Source of the DNA: Streptomyces sp. HSG2
GTDB lineage: Bacteria; Actinomycetota; Actinomycetes; Streptomycetales; Streptomycetaceae
NCBI RefSeq assembly: GCF_016598575.1
Contig: NZ_CP066801.1
Location: forward strand, 2,914,001-2,978,000
Direction of reading: 5' to 3'
Length of the DNA: 64,000 nt
The position numbers were made by a program, and so were the translations under genes. Positions 1 to 8,381 of the stretch are shown piece by piece (position 1 is the first letter of the stretch; each line of letters starts with the position of its first letter). The notes beneath the pieces are model-generated. The model was given only the letters and a program-made list of their open reading frames with translations. It ran no database searches and was not told the origin of the DNA.

Positions 1-2227
1 GCGCCCGGACGGTGGCGGCCAGCAGCGCCTCGTCCGGGACCGGCGGCCCGTCCACCACCGGTCGCGGAGCCGCGCGGGGCGGGGTGCGGCGGCGCTCGGC
101 GCGGGCGACCACCACGTCCCCCTCGGCGGACTCCGCCGCCGGCGCGAACCCCATCGCGCGCAGCCCCTCCAACAAGGACGCCGGGTCCGCCCGCGCGGCC
201 AGCACGGTCGGCGCCAACGACCGCAGCCCCAGGCCGGCGGCGCGCCGGTCGGCGAGGATCTCGCGGACGGTGGCGTCGTCGTCGCACCGCACGTACGCCG
301 AGGCGGCTCCCACTCGCAGCCGCCCGTGGCGTCGGGCCACGTCGTCGATCAGGTACGTCAGCGGCTGTGGCACCGGTGTCCGCGCGTGGGCGGCGAGGAA
401 GGCGTGCAGTTCCTCGGCGGTCCGACCGGAGTCGAGCGCCCGGCGGACCGAGCCGGGCGTGAACCGGTACACGGTGGCCCCGCCGGTCGACTCGACGTCC
501 GCGGCGACCCGCAACAGCTCCGCCAGCCCCGACTCCAGCGGTCCCGGCGCCACCGCCGTCAAGTCCGCCTGGAGCAGGACGTGGTCCAGTGGCTCCGGCA
601 GCAGCGGGGCGAGCAGCCGGGCGGCCTCCTCCGCGGCCTCGCCGACAGCGCCGCCCGGCGGGACCGGGGTCGACCCGCGGGCGGTGCGGCGGGCGGGCGG
701 CCGGCCGTCGGTGCCGCCCGCGGTCCGCGCCGTCCCGCCCGGAGGCGACGCCGGGCACCCGATCAGCGCCCGGCCGTGGGTCGACAGCGCCCCCCGCCCG
801 GTGACCCCGAGGAGTTCCGCCTCCAGGAGCGCCCACCGCGCCAGCCGGGTCCGCAGGTCGTCGTCGTCCTCGCGGCGCGGGCGCTCCCAGCGCAGCCGGG
901 CCGTCACCGCCTCCGTGTCCGCGGCGGCGCCCTCGGGCAGATCGGCGAGGAGCGTCAGCACCCGCCGCCGCACCTCCGGGGCGGCCGAGCGGTCCAGGCC
1001 GGGGCCGAGCGCGGTGTGTCCCCGATCCCTCGCGTCCTCGCCGCCGACCAGGCCCGGAGTCCGCGTCGAGGTCAGCCAGGCGTCGGCGAGCAGCGCCCAG
1101 CGCCGGGCGGCGGGCAGCTCGCGCCAGGCGTCGTAGGCCGGGGTGGCGGCGTAGTGCTCGTCCTCCGCGCCGTCGGGGGCGAGCAGCCCGGCGCAGTAGG
1201 CCGACTCCAGCCAGAACGCGGCGACCGGCTCGGACACCTCCAGGTCGGCGGCGGTGCGCCTCAGCTCCCGCACGCTCAGACCACCGGCCCGCAGCACGGC
1301 CGGGCCGCCCTCGTCCCAGCCTCGCAGCAGCTCCTCGACAGTGCCCAGCGCGGCCAGCGCCTGCCCCGCGGCGGCGCCGTCCGCGGACGGCGGGGGGTGG
1401 GAGCGGGCGGCGGTCACCGGCGGTGCCGAGGGGCGGGGCTCCCGGTGCGCCCTCCCGCCCCGCAGATGCAACGCGACCTCGCGCGGGAGCACCACGGTCC
1501 CCGGCGCGGTCGGCAACAGCAGCCCCCGGTCCAGGAGCAGACGGAGCCTGGGCGCCGGGTCGGCGGTGATCTGTCCGTAGGGCGGTCCCCAGGCGAGGCG
1601 GTCCAGCACCTCCCGGGAGTCGGGAGGGAGCGCGGCCAGCAGCCTCGCCATCCGCTTCCGGTCGCGAAAGAGCGCGGTCAACTCCGTGACGGCGGAGACG
1701 GAGTCGTGGGTGGCGGGCAGGCCCGCCGTCGCGAGCAGCGTCTGGACGCGGCCGGGGGACATGCCCGCCGCCGCCTCCCGGACATCGGGCCCGAGGCCGG
1801 TCGGGGACGGTCGGCGGGCCGCGGGGGCGAGCAGCTCGCGCGCCGTGCGCACCAGGCGAAGCCGATCGTCCCCGCCCCACAGCAACGCCTGCTCGTGCAG
1901 GACGGCGCGGGCCCTCGGCAGGGCGGTGGCGACCTCGGGGTCGGGATCGTCCCCGGCCATGAGCCCCAGCAGCTCCCCGAAGGTCGCCGGGTCCGACGCC
2001 ACCGCCAGCGCCTGGGCGGTCTGCAGGGCGAACAGGTCCAGGCGTTCCAGCGCGCGGACCACCGAGGCGCGGGTCCCGGCCCGCGTGGCCAGGTCGGTGA
2101 GGTCGGTGGGGACGGGGGTGACGAGGTCGGGACGGGCGCGCAGCAGGGCGGCCAGCGAGGCGTCGTCCCTGGCGCGCAGGTCCTCGGCCAGGGACCGGGG
2201 GGCCGGGGGCTTGTCCTCGGTGCTCAT
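1..2227 (-). CDS. Helicase-associated (XPB/Ssl2 N-terminal-like) DNA-binding protein, partial
   Basis: This large minus-strand reading frame starts at the ATG at 2227 (reads MSTEDKPPAPRSLAEDL) and stays open to the left edge, so the C-terminus is outside the window; about 742 codons are visible. The long N-terminal part is alpha-helical, Ala/Leu/Arg-rich and resembles actinobacterial proteins annotated as helicase-associated domain proteins (XPB/Ssl2 N-terminal-like). A stretch reading ATVYRFTPGSVRRALDSGR, followed by one starting PVPQPLTYLIDDVARRHGRL, is typical of that family. No Walker motifs are seen in the visible part, so this is not itself a complete helicase. The likely role is in DNA transactions or repair, inferred from family only. 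It faces away from the next gene. Confidence 0.72.
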   Translation of the reverse strand, partial: MSTEDKPPAPRSLAEDLRARDDASLAALLRARPDLVTPVPTDLTDLATRAGTRASVVRALERLDLFALQTAQALAVASDPATFGELLGLMAGDDPDPEVATALPRARAVLHEQALLWGGDDRLRLVRTARELLAPAARRPSPTGLGPDVREAAAGMSPGRVQTLLATAGLPATHDSVSAVTELTALFRDRKRMARLLAALPPDSREVLDRLAWGPPYGQITADPAPRLRLLLDRGLLLPTAPGTVVLPREVALHLRGGRAHREPRPSAPPVTAARSHPPPSADGAAAGQALAALGTVEELLRGWDEGGPAVLRAGGLSVRELRRTAADLEVSEPVAAFWLESAYCAGLLAPDGAEDEHYAATPAYDAWRELPAARRWALLADAWLTSTRTPGLVGGEDARDRGHTALGPGLDRSAAPEVRRRVLTLLADLPEGAAADTEAVTARLRWERPRREDDDDLRTRLARWALLEAELLGVTGRGALSTHGRALIGCPASPPGGTARTAGGTDGRPPARRTARGSTPVPPGGAVGEAAEEAARLLAPLLPEPLDHVLLQADLTAVAPGPLESGLAELLRVAADVESTGGATVYRFTPGSVRRALDSGRTAEELHAFLAAHARTPVPQPLTYLIDDVARRHGRLRVGAASAYVRCDDDATVREILADRRAAGLGLRSLAPTVLAARADPASLLEGLRAMGFAPAAESAEGDVVVARAERRRTPPRAAPRPVVDGPPVPDEALLAATVRA

Positions 2228-2346
2228 CCGCCCCACGGTAGCCGCTGGGGGGCGGGTGGGGGCCCGCGTCGCGCCGAGCACCCCGCCCGGCCGTGCGGGT
2301 AGCGTGCTCCGACGGGTCATCAACACCGCGCCGCTCGGGAGGGTTC

Positions 2347-3510
2347 GTGGGGATCGAGAGCGACCAGACCGTCTACGAGTATCTGAGCCGGGTCGGGGAC
2401 GTCGCCCAACGGCGGCAGATGACGGCGTCCGACCGGGCGCGGTTGGTCTCCCGGCTGCGCGACGAGATCGACGGACGGCGGGCGAAGTCGGCCGACTCTC
2501 CGGCCGCCGTGCGCCGCATCCTGGGGCGGCTCGGCACCCCGGACGAGGTGGTGTCGGCCGCGTCCGGTGGCCGCGACGACGGACCACGCACCCGGGGGCC
2601 GGGGCCCGCCGCGCCCCCGGAGGGCGCCGTCGGCCCGGCGGGGCGGACCTCCGCCGCGGGCGGTGTCGGCCGGCGGGCCCGCGTGTTCGCCGGCCGACCG
2701 ACGGCGGGGGACCTCCCCGGGCCGCCGGCGCCCGCCGAGGGTCCGCCGGCCGCCGGTGCCTCGGCGACTTCCGTCGGGCCGGGGCCCGTCTCGGGCGCGG
2801 CGCGGGCCGGCGGGTCCGGTGAGGCGGATCCGCCTCGGGTGACGGCTGGTGCCGGTCCACCGCCCGGCGGGGTGCCGCCCGCCGGTTCGGCGCCGGGCGA
2901 CCTCGTCGAGGAGCGGGACTGGTGGCGGGTCCGGCACCGGCCTCCGGAGGTCGGGGAGGGCGTGCCGGGGTTCGTCGGCGGCGTGCGGATTCCCCGGCCG
3001 TACCGGTGGGAGGGGGCGGGGGACCCGGTGCCGGGAGGAGGCGAGCCGGGCCCCGTGCCGGAATCGGGGTCGAGGGTCGTCCCGAGCCCCGGTCCGGGAG
3101 GTGGGGCGGCGGCCGAGGCCGCGCCCGGTCCGCCGTCGACGGCCCGTCGCGCGCGGGCCCTGTGGTCCGGGATCGGCGGGCGGTCCCCGTTCCTGCTGTG
3201 CGCGGCGGCCCTGCTGTTCGTCGGCGCCGCGCTGGGCAGCCTGGTGCCGCTGGCCCTCGGCTGGTCGATCGTCCTGTTGTCGCGGAGGCTGACCCCGGCG
3301 CAGATCAAGTGGGCGGTGCTGGGCGTTCCCGGGGCGGTGGCCGCCGCCGCGGGGCTGTGGCTGTGGGGCCGGGCGGACGACCGGTGGGGCGATCCGGTGG
3401 CTTCCGGGGAGTTGGGCGTCGTCGTCTCCGAGGCCTGGCCATGGGTGCTGCGCGGCGCGGCGGTGGCCTCCGCGCTCTACCTGGTGTGGCGGGCCCGCCG
3501 GACCGGTTGA
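2347..3510 (+). CDS. Membrane protein with N-terminal helical HAAS-like domain
   Basis: I chose the GTG at 2347 because GGAGG lies just before it (2338-2342). An upstream in-frame GTG at 2293 has no comparable ribosome site. The 387-residue product begins with a compact helical module (about residues 5-75, containing YLSRVGDVAQRRQM and ILGRLGTPDEVV) that resembles the HAAS/DUF1700-type domain found in small sensory membrane proteins. A long Pro/Gly-rich linker of roughly 180 residues follows, then about four hydrophobic segments in the last 110 residues, including FLLCAAALLFVGAALGSLV. The linker is probably disordered and cytoplasmic. Function is unknown. The gene is transcribed alone and converges on the next small membrane gene. 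Confidence 0.7.
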   Translation: MGIESDQTVYEYLSRVGDVAQRRQMTASDRARLVSRLRDEIDGRRAKSADSPAAVRRILGRLGTPDEVVSAASGGRDDGPRTRGPGPAAPPEGAVGPAGRTSAAGGVGRRARVFAGRPTAGDLPGPPAPAEGPPAAGASATSVGPGPVSGAARAGGSGEADPPRVTAGAGPPPGGVPPAGSAPGDLVEERDWWRVRHRPPEVGEGVPGFVGGVRIPRPYRWEGAGDPVPGGGEPGPVPESGSRVVPSPGPGGGAAAEAAPGPPSTARRARALWSGIGGRSPFLLCAAALLFVGAALGSLVPLALGWSIVLLSRRLTPAQIKWAVLGVPGAVAAAAGLWLWGRADDRWGDPVASGELGVVVSEAWPWVLRGAAVASALYLVWRARRTG

Positions 3511-3600
3511 CCGCCACGGGGCGACGCGGCCCGCGCCGTGGCGACCCGGTGGTCCCCGCGCGCGCCGGGATCGCCCGGGTCGACCCGGTGCCGGCGTCGT

Positions 3601-3867
3601 CTACCGGGTGGTGCCGCGCGGCCCGGCCTCGCGGGCCCGCCTCCGGTCCGCCGCGATCGACCGCAGCAGGCCGGCCGCGGCGATGGCGAAACCCGCCCCC
3701 ATCAACATGCTCATCCCGAACATGACGGTGGGGAAGGGCTCCGTTCCGAGAAACAGCGGGGTCACCGTGGCGAGAGTGGCCAAGGCGCCGACGATGAAGA
3801 CGATCGCACCGGCGCGGACCAGTCGGTCACCGGGCCCGGTGGAATTCGTTGGGGTTTTGTCACGCAC
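3601..3867 (-). CDS. Small two-helix membrane protein
   Basis: This is an 88-residue protein starting at the GTG at 3867. It has a short polar N-terminus (MRDKTPTNSTGPGDR), two hydrophobic helices (about residues 18-41 and 48-68) and an Arg-rich cytoplasmic tail ending RRRAREAGPRGTTR. This hairpin layout is common among uncharacterised Streptomyces inner-membrane proteins. It is oriented away from the cold-shock gene, and the 163-bp gap between them carries promoter signals in both directions. I do not recognise a named family. Confidence 0.65.
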   Translation of the reverse strand: MRDKTPTNSTGPGDRLVRAGAIVFIVGALATLATVTPLFLGTEPFPTVMFGMSMLMGAGFAIAAAGLLRSIAADRRRAREAGPRGTTR

Positions 3868-3912
3868 CCGACCAGGGTAGTTCCCAGCCCGAGGGAACGA
3901 CCGGGGGACGTC

Positions 3913-3940
3913 TTGTCACCCGGTGACAGACCACTAGCCT
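3913..3940 (+). promoter_or_regulatory. Candidate promoter with palindromic operator for the cold-shock gene
   Basis: A -35-like TTGTCA (3913-3918) and a -10-like TAGCCT (3935-3940) are separated by 16 bases. The -35 box is embedded in the palindrome TGTCACCCGGTGACA (3914-3928; 7-bp perfect arms). About 15 bases upstream a second inverted repeat, GTTCCC...GGGAAC, spans 3880-3898. The layout suggests a repressor competing with RNA polymerase. Which protein binds is unknown. Confidence 0.45.
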
Positions 3941-4030
3941 GGACACCGGCGGGTCGCTAGGGCCCGCCAGAGTGCTATCAGAAGCCGTTTCCGTAGCATT
4001 TTCCCGACGAGTACGAGGACGAGGACAGAA

Positions 4031-4414
4031 GTGCCCACTGGCAAGGTCAAGTGGTTCAACAGCGAGAAGGGCTTCGGCTTTCTCTCCCGGGACGACGGCG
4101 GTGACGTCTTCGTCCATTCCTCGGTCCTCCCCGCCGGAGTCGAGACACTCAAGCCCGGACAGCGGGTGGAGTTCGGCGTGGTGGCCGGGCAGCGCGGCGA
4201 TCAGGCGCTCTCCCTGACCCTGCTCGACCCGACGCCCTCGGTCGCCGCCGCGCAGCGCAGAAAGCCGGACGAACTCGCCTCCATCGTCCAGGATCTGACC
4301 ACCCTCCTGGAGAACATCACCCCGATGCTGGAGAAGGGCCGCTACCCGGACAGGGCGGCCGGGGGGAAGATCGCCGGGCTGCTGCGGGCCGTCGCCGACC
4401 AGCTCGACGTCTGA
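4031..4414 (+). CDS. Cold-shock domain protein with C-terminal extension
   Basis: The N-terminal 65 residues form a cold-shock (CSD) RNA/ssDNA-binding barrel. They contain GKVKWFNSEKGFGFLS, which carries RNP1, and DVFVHSSVL, which carries RNP2 (VFVH). Classic CspA proteins are about 67 residues, but this one is 127 because a helical tail of roughly 60 residues follows (DELASIVQDLTTLLENI and onward). That architecture is typical of a longer actinobacterial Csp. It starts with GTG at 4031 after the purine-rich GAGGACGAGGACAGA. The predicted role is an RNA chaperone acting on cytoplasmic transcripts. It has its own promoter and a strong hairpin downstream, so it is probably monocistronic. Confidence 0.93.
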   Translation: MPTGKVKWFNSEKGFGFLSRDDGGDVFVHSSVLPAGVETLKPGQRVEFGVVAGQRGDQALSLTLLDPTPSVAAAQRRKPDELASIVQDLTTLLENITPMLEKGRYPDRAAGGKIAGLLRAVADQLDV

Positions 4415-4417
4415 GCG

Positions 4418-4456
4418 CCCGTCACCGCGCGGCCCGTCACGCGTCGCGCGGTGACG
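4418..4456 (+). terminator. Hairpin terminator after the cold-shock gene
   Basis: A perfect 13-bp inverted repeat (CCGTCACCGCGCG at 4418-4430 and its complement at 4444-4456) encloses a 13-base loop, starting four bases after the stop codon. There is no T-run, as is usual in Streptomyces. It lies between two convergent genes and could serve both. Confidence 0.7.
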
Positions 4457-4526
4457 GCTCCAAGGCGCCCCGGGCCGGTCGGGTCGATCCCTCCGGGACC
4501 GGGGGGATCGCTCGCCCCGACGGCCC

Positions 4527-5375
4527 TCAGGGGAAGGCCAGCGCGTCCGGCCCGAGGGGCGGCACGAGGCCCTCGGCGGCGGCCCGGGTCAGCAGGCCTC
4601 GCACGGCCGCGTAGCCGTCGTCCCCGAGGCGGGCGGTGAACTCGTTGACGTAGAGGCCGATGTGCTGGTCGACGACGGCGGGGTCCATCTCCCGGGCGTG
4701 TTCCAGGACATAGGGCCGGGACACGGTGGGGTCGTCCCAGGCGGCCAGGACGGAGCGGCGGATCGCCGAGGCCAGATCCCGCAGCACCGGCGCCCCCAGC
4801 GACCGCCTGGCGATGATCGCCCCCAGTGGGATCGGCAGGCCGGTCGTGCGCTCCCAGTACTCGCCCAGGTCGGCGAGGCGGCGCAGTCCGTGGTCCCGGT
4901 AGGTGAAGCGGGCCTCGTGGATCACCAGCCCCGCGTCGACCCGGCCGTCCCGGACCGCCGGCATGATCTCGTGGAAGGGCAGCACCACGACCCGGCCGAC
5001 GCCGCCGGGCACGGTGTCGGCGGCCCACAGCCGGAACAGCAGGTACGCCGTCGATCTCTCGCCCGGGACCGCGACCGTCCGACCGCGCAGGTCGAGCCCC
5101 GGTTCCCGGGCCAGCACGAGCGGGCCGCACCCCCGTCCCAGCGCGCCTCCGCACGGCAGCAGCGCGTACCGGTCGAGCACGTAGGGCAGGACCGCGTACG
5201 ACACCTTCAGCACGTCGTGGGCGCCCCGCTCGGCGAGGCCGTTGGTCACGTCGATGTCGGCGAACGTCACGTCCAGGGCGGGCGCGTCGGCGATCCGCCC
5301 GTGGGCCAGCGCGTCGAAGACGAAGGTGTCGTTGGGACAGGGCGAGTACGCGATCCGCAGCGGCTCAGAGGGCAT
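4527..5375 (-). CDS. mqnD: 1,4-dihydroxy-6-naphthoate synthase MqnD
   Basis: This enzyme acts late in the futalosine route to menaquinone, converting cyclic dehypoxanthine futalosine to 1,4-dihydroxy-6-naphthoate in the cytoplasm. The 282-residue product starts at the ATG at 5375 (MPSEPLRIAYSPCPNDTFVF); SPCPNDTF is the family hallmark, and GRIADAPALDVTFADID fits the periplasmic-binding-protein-like fold of MqnA/MqnD. The length is normal. Its start overlaps the end of mqnB by 11 bp, so it is translationally coupled to mqnB. The mqnB-mqnD pair is a conserved Streptomyces arrangement. Confidence 0.94.
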   Translation of the reverse strand: MPSEPLRIAYSPCPNDTFVFDALAHGRIADAPALDVTFADIDVTNGLAERGAHDVLKVSYAVLPYVLDRYALLPCGGALGRGCGPLVLAREPGLDLRGRTVAVPGERSTAYLLFRLWAADTVPGGVGRVVVLPFHEIMPAVRDGRVDAGLVIHEARFTYRDHGLRRLADLGEYWERTTGLPIPLGAIIARRSLGAPVLRDLASAIRRSVLAAWDDPTVSRPYVLEHAREMDPAVVDQHIGLYVNEFTARLGDDGYAAVRGLLTRAAAEGLVPPLGPDALAFP

Positions 5376-6105
5376 CGTGGTTCCAGGTCTCCAGGACGGG
5401 CGCGAGCTTCTCGAACGCGGCGGCGAGCGTCGCCAGCGCCTCCTCGACCCGCCAGGCCGCCCGGTCGCGCGGGCCGACCGCGTTGGAGATCGCGCGCAGC
5501 TCCATGACGGGTACGCCGTGGGCGGCGGCGGCCTCGGCGACCCCGAAGCCCTCCATCGCCTCGGCGAGCGCCCGGGGGTGTCGGGCACGCAGCAGGTCGG
5601 CGCGGGAGGCGGTGCCCGTCACCGTCGACGCCGTCAGCACGGTCCCCGCGGCGGCCCCGGTCGCGGCGGCACAGGCCCGCGTCAGCTCGGCCGGAGGGCG
5701 GTGGGCGACCGCCCCGAAGCCCAGCTCGGTGACCGGGAGGAAGCCGTCGGCGGTCTCCGCCCCCAGGTCGGCGGCGGTGATCTCGTCGGCGACCACCAGG
5801 CCGCCGATCGGCGCCCGCCCCGCGAGACCTCCGGCGATCCCGGCCGAGACGACCAGGTCGTAGGGGCGGTCCCCCACGGCCGCCGCGGTGAGCGCCGCGG
5901 CCGTGCCGGCGGCGGCCCGCGCCGGTCCGACGCCGACGGCCGACAGGTCGTACCCGACGCCCCCCGGCGAGGTCTCCGCGATCCTCAGCAGGGTCACGCC
6001 CGGCAGCGTCACCGGCTCGCCTGCCCCCGGCAGACCGCGGGCCACCGCGTCCCGCTCGGCGGGGACGGCGGTGGTCACCAGGACGCGCGCGGTGGCCGTG
6101 GTCAG
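5365..6105 (-). CDS. mqnB: Futalosine hydrolase MqnB
   Basis: This nucleosidase removes hypoxanthine from futalosine, a step of the alternative menaquinone pathway. The protein belongs to the nucleoside phosphorylase/MTA-SAH nucleosidase fold: it has VSAGIAGGLAGRAPIGGLVV, the substrate-loop MEGFGVAEAA and the C-terminal ELRAISNAVGPRDRAAWRVE. The start is unusual. A CTG at 6105 overlaps the TGA of the upstream lipoprotein gene and follows AAGGA at a good distance; a GTG at 6078 is the alternative and would trim nine residues. Either way the first beta-strand (RVLVTTAVPAERDAV) is kept or nearly kept. It is coupled to both neighbours in a three-gene operon. Confidence 0.9.
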   Translation of the reverse strand: MTTATARVLVTTAVPAERDAVARGLPGAGEPVTLPGVTLLRIAETSPGGVGYDLSAVGVGPARAAAGTAAALTAAAVGDRPYDLVVSAGIAGGLAGRAPIGGLVVADEITAADLGAETADGFLPVTELGFGAVAHRPPAELTRACAAATGAAAGTVLTASTVTGTASRADLLRARHPRALAEAMEGFGVAEAAAAHGVPVMELRAISNAVGPRDRAAWRVEEALATLAAAFEKLAPVLETWNHDAL

Positions 6106-6614
6106 TCGTCCTTCTTCAGCTCGAACACCCACACCCCGGTGACCTCCTGGCTGCCCTCCGCGCCGTCGCGGGCCGCCACGGCCACGCTGGTCGTGTCGCC
6201 CTGCGCGCCGTACTGGGCGTTGAAGAAGACGCTGCCGGGGATGGTGCGATAGGTCTTGGTGCTGTCCTCGACCAGTTGCTGGCCGTTCATCAGGATCGTC
6301 CAGTGGTCGTCCGCGACCTCCTGGTCGACGCCGAAGCGCACGATCTCGTCCGGGTCGACGGTGAGGGACTTGACGTCCTCGTCCTGGAGGCAGTCGTTGA
6401 TCTCCTCCTCCGAGAGGGCCGCGCCCCGGCCGCCGCAGGTCGCCTCGGAGCTGACCGAGGAGCTGCCCACGGTGACCGTCGCCATGGGCGTCGGCTTGTC
6501 GCAAGCCGACAGGAGGAGCAGTCCGGCGGAGGCGGCGCCGGCCGCTGCCAGGGTGCGGCGGCGCCGCACCGCGCCGTGTCGATCGGCGGCTGTGCCGCGG
6601 GGCAACGTCGTCAT
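6102..6614 (-). CDS. Lipoprotein, DUF2771-like
   Basis: This 170-residue secreted lipoprotein has a positively charged N-terminus, a hydrophobic segment and the lipobox LLSAC at about residues 35-39. The mature domain (GVDQEVADDHWTILMNGQQL, YRTIPGSVFFNAQYG) matches the DUF2771 proteins that sit beside mqnB in Streptomyces. Its TGA overlaps the CTG proposed as the mqnB start, so the three genes form one minus-strand operon. No catalytic motif is visible and its link to menaquinone synthesis is positional only. The family name is from memory. Confidence 0.8.
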   Translation of the reverse strand: MTTLPRGTAADRHGAVRRRRTLAAAGAASAGLLLLSACDKPTPMATVTVGSSSVSSEATCGGRGAALSEEEINDCLQDEDVKSLTVDPDEIVRFGVDQEVADDHWTILMNGQQLVEDSTKTYRTIPGSVFFNAQYGAQGDTTSVAVAARDGAEGSQEVTGVWVFELKKDD

Positions 6615-6672
6615 GGGCGAAGGCTATCCGGCCCGCCCGGCGCGCCTCCCACCTGGGTGCGGCGTGCCGTGG

Positions 6673-8061
6673 TCAGGCCACTCTCGGCCGACCCGCCCCG
6701 CCGTGCCGGGCGGAGGCGACCAGTCCGCGCAGCGTCGTCGCCCAGCCGGTCGCCACGATGGCGGCGCCCACGGCCAGGCCCAGAGGCCCGTTCAACGGCA
6801 GCGCGATCCCGATCGCCCCGCCGACCACCCAGGACATCTGGAGCAGCGTCTCCGAACGGGCGAACGCCGACGTGCGCACGGACTCCGGCACGTCCCGTTG
6901 GATCAGGGCGTCGAGGGACAGCTTGGCCAACGCCTGGGCCAGGCCGGCCACCGCCGCCAGACATGCCACCACGACCGGGCTGAACAGCAGTGCGGCGGTG
7001 ATCCCCGCGGCCAGTACCGCGCCCACCACGGTCACGATGATGATCTCCGGTGCCCGGGCCCGCAGCCAGGCGCCGACCGCCGTGCCCAGGGCGTTGCCGA
7101 CCCCGGCGGCGACGCCCACCACGGCCAGCGACACGGCGGCGCTCTGCCCGCTCATCGGGTGCTCCCGCAACAGGAAGGCGAGGAAGAAGATGAGGAAGCC
7201 GGTCTGGCAGCGGATGGCGGCGTTCGCCCCGAGCCCGTGGGTCACGGCGATGCCCACGGTGCGCAGCCCCGGGCGGCGCCCGCGCACCGCGTGCGGCCCG
7301 TGCAGGTGATGCTCGTCCGCCGCGAGCAGCGCCGCTTCCTCGCCCCGCGCGGAGTCGACCTTCGGGGGCAGGGTGAAGGACAGCACCGCCCCCACCACGA
7401 AGATCACGAAAGCGCCGTAGAGCGGCCACCGCGGATCGACCCGCTGGAGCCCCACCGCCACCGGGGCCGCCGCCCCGGTGGCCAGCAGCCCGAACAGCGT
7501 CACCCGGGAATTGGCCTTCACCAGCGAGAAGCGCGGCGGCAGCAGCCGGGGGACCACCGCGCTGCGCACCACGCCGTACGCCTTGGACGACACCAGAACC
7601 CCGAGCGCGGCCGGATACAGCTCGATGTCCCCGGTGGTCACCGCCCCGGACAGCACCAGGGCGAGCGCCGCGCGGGCCAGCATGGAACCGGCCATCGCCG
7701 CGCGGCGGCCGTGGGGCACCCGGTCGAGCAACGGCCCGATCACCGGGGCGAGCAGCGTGAAGGGGGCCATCGTGATCGCCAGGTAGAGCGCCACCCGGCC
7801 CCTGGCCTCGTCCGTCGGCACGGAGAAGAACACCGTGGAGGCCAGCGCCACGGTGATCATCACGTCACCGGCGCCGTTCACCCCGTGCAGCTCGATCAGC
7901 TTGCCGAGCCCGGACTCCCCGGCACCGTGCGCGTGGGTCGCGCGCCGCACCCCGCGCGCCGTGCCGGTCACCGGAAGGCGCAGGGCGCGCCCGACCGCGC
8001 GGAACCACCCGGAGGCCCGGCTCCGGTTCCCGCTCCTCACGTCCGCCCGCGCGGCTGCCAC
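6673..8061 (-). CDS. MFS transporter
   Basis: This is a 462-residue polytopic membrane protein with about 12 hydrophobic helices. It has a charged central loop (AALLAADEHHLHGPHAVRGR) and MFS-like loop sequences such as LLDRVPHGRRAAMAG. I chose the GTG at 8061 (VAAARADVRSG). The reading frame runs much further upstream, but that part is low-complexity Arg/Pro sequence with no start site. The membrane domain begins near residue 35 after a cationic leader. The family resembles uncharacterised actinobacterial drug or metabolite exporters; the substrate is unknown. It is divergent from the DUF3027 gene. Confidence 0.85.
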   Translation of the reverse strand: MAAARADVRSGNRSRASGWFRAVGRALRLPVTGTARGVRRATHAHGAGESGLGKLIELHGVNGAGDVMITVALASTVFFSVPTDEARGRVALYLAITMAPFTLLAPVIGPLLDRVPHGRRAAMAGSMLARAALALVLSGAVTTGDIELYPAALGVLVSSKAYGVVRSAVVPRLLPPRFSLVKANSRVTLFGLLATGAAAPVAVGLQRVDPRWPLYGAFVIFVVGAVLSFTLPPKVDSARGEEAALLAADEHHLHGPHAVRGRRPGLRTVGIAVTHGLGANAAIRCQTGFLIFFLAFLLREHPMSGQSAAVSLAVVGVAAGVGNALGTAVGAWLRARAPEIIIVTVVGAVLAAGITAALLFSPVVVACLAAVAGLAQALAKLSLDALIQRDVPESVRTSAFARSETLLQMSWVVGGAIGIALPLNGPLGLAVGAAIVATGWATTLRGLVASARHGGAGRPRVA

Positions 8062-8381
8062 CCCGTCATAGTGCCCCGAGCGGACCGCGTGTGGCGGCGA
8101 AGGCGCCCGGAACGGGCTGATCGGGTCGGTCGGCGGGCCGTCCGGGTGCCCGGGAATCCACCGTCGGTGTGGGCCCGGCGCGGCCGAGCAGGTAGCGTGC
8201 GTAGCGCGCCGTGGCGAACGTTCTCGGCCGCGCGCCGTGCGAGCATCCCGCAGAATGGGTGCCGTAGGCGCGCCCGAGCGCGTCGGGCGTGGACGTCGAC
8301 GCGGTCCCCGGGTCCGCTCCGTCCGCCCCCGCCGGCATCGAGGCGCACTCGTGAGACGGCGTATGGAGAGAAGCGATACCT
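8062..8381. other. 320-bp divergent intergenic region
   Basis: This stretch separates the divergent MFS and DUF3027 genes. It contains TAGCGT and TATGAC boxes that could be -10 elements, but I see no convincing -35 partner, no long inverted repeat and no plausible small gene. The reading frames crossing it are low-complexity Arg/Pro shadows. Confidence 0.4.

Noticed and set aside
12..2302. Long plus-strand frames over the first 2.3 kb
   Set aside because: They are Arg/Ser/Gly/Gln-rich shadows of the minus-strand helicase-associated gene, whose frame gives sensible residues and a normal start.
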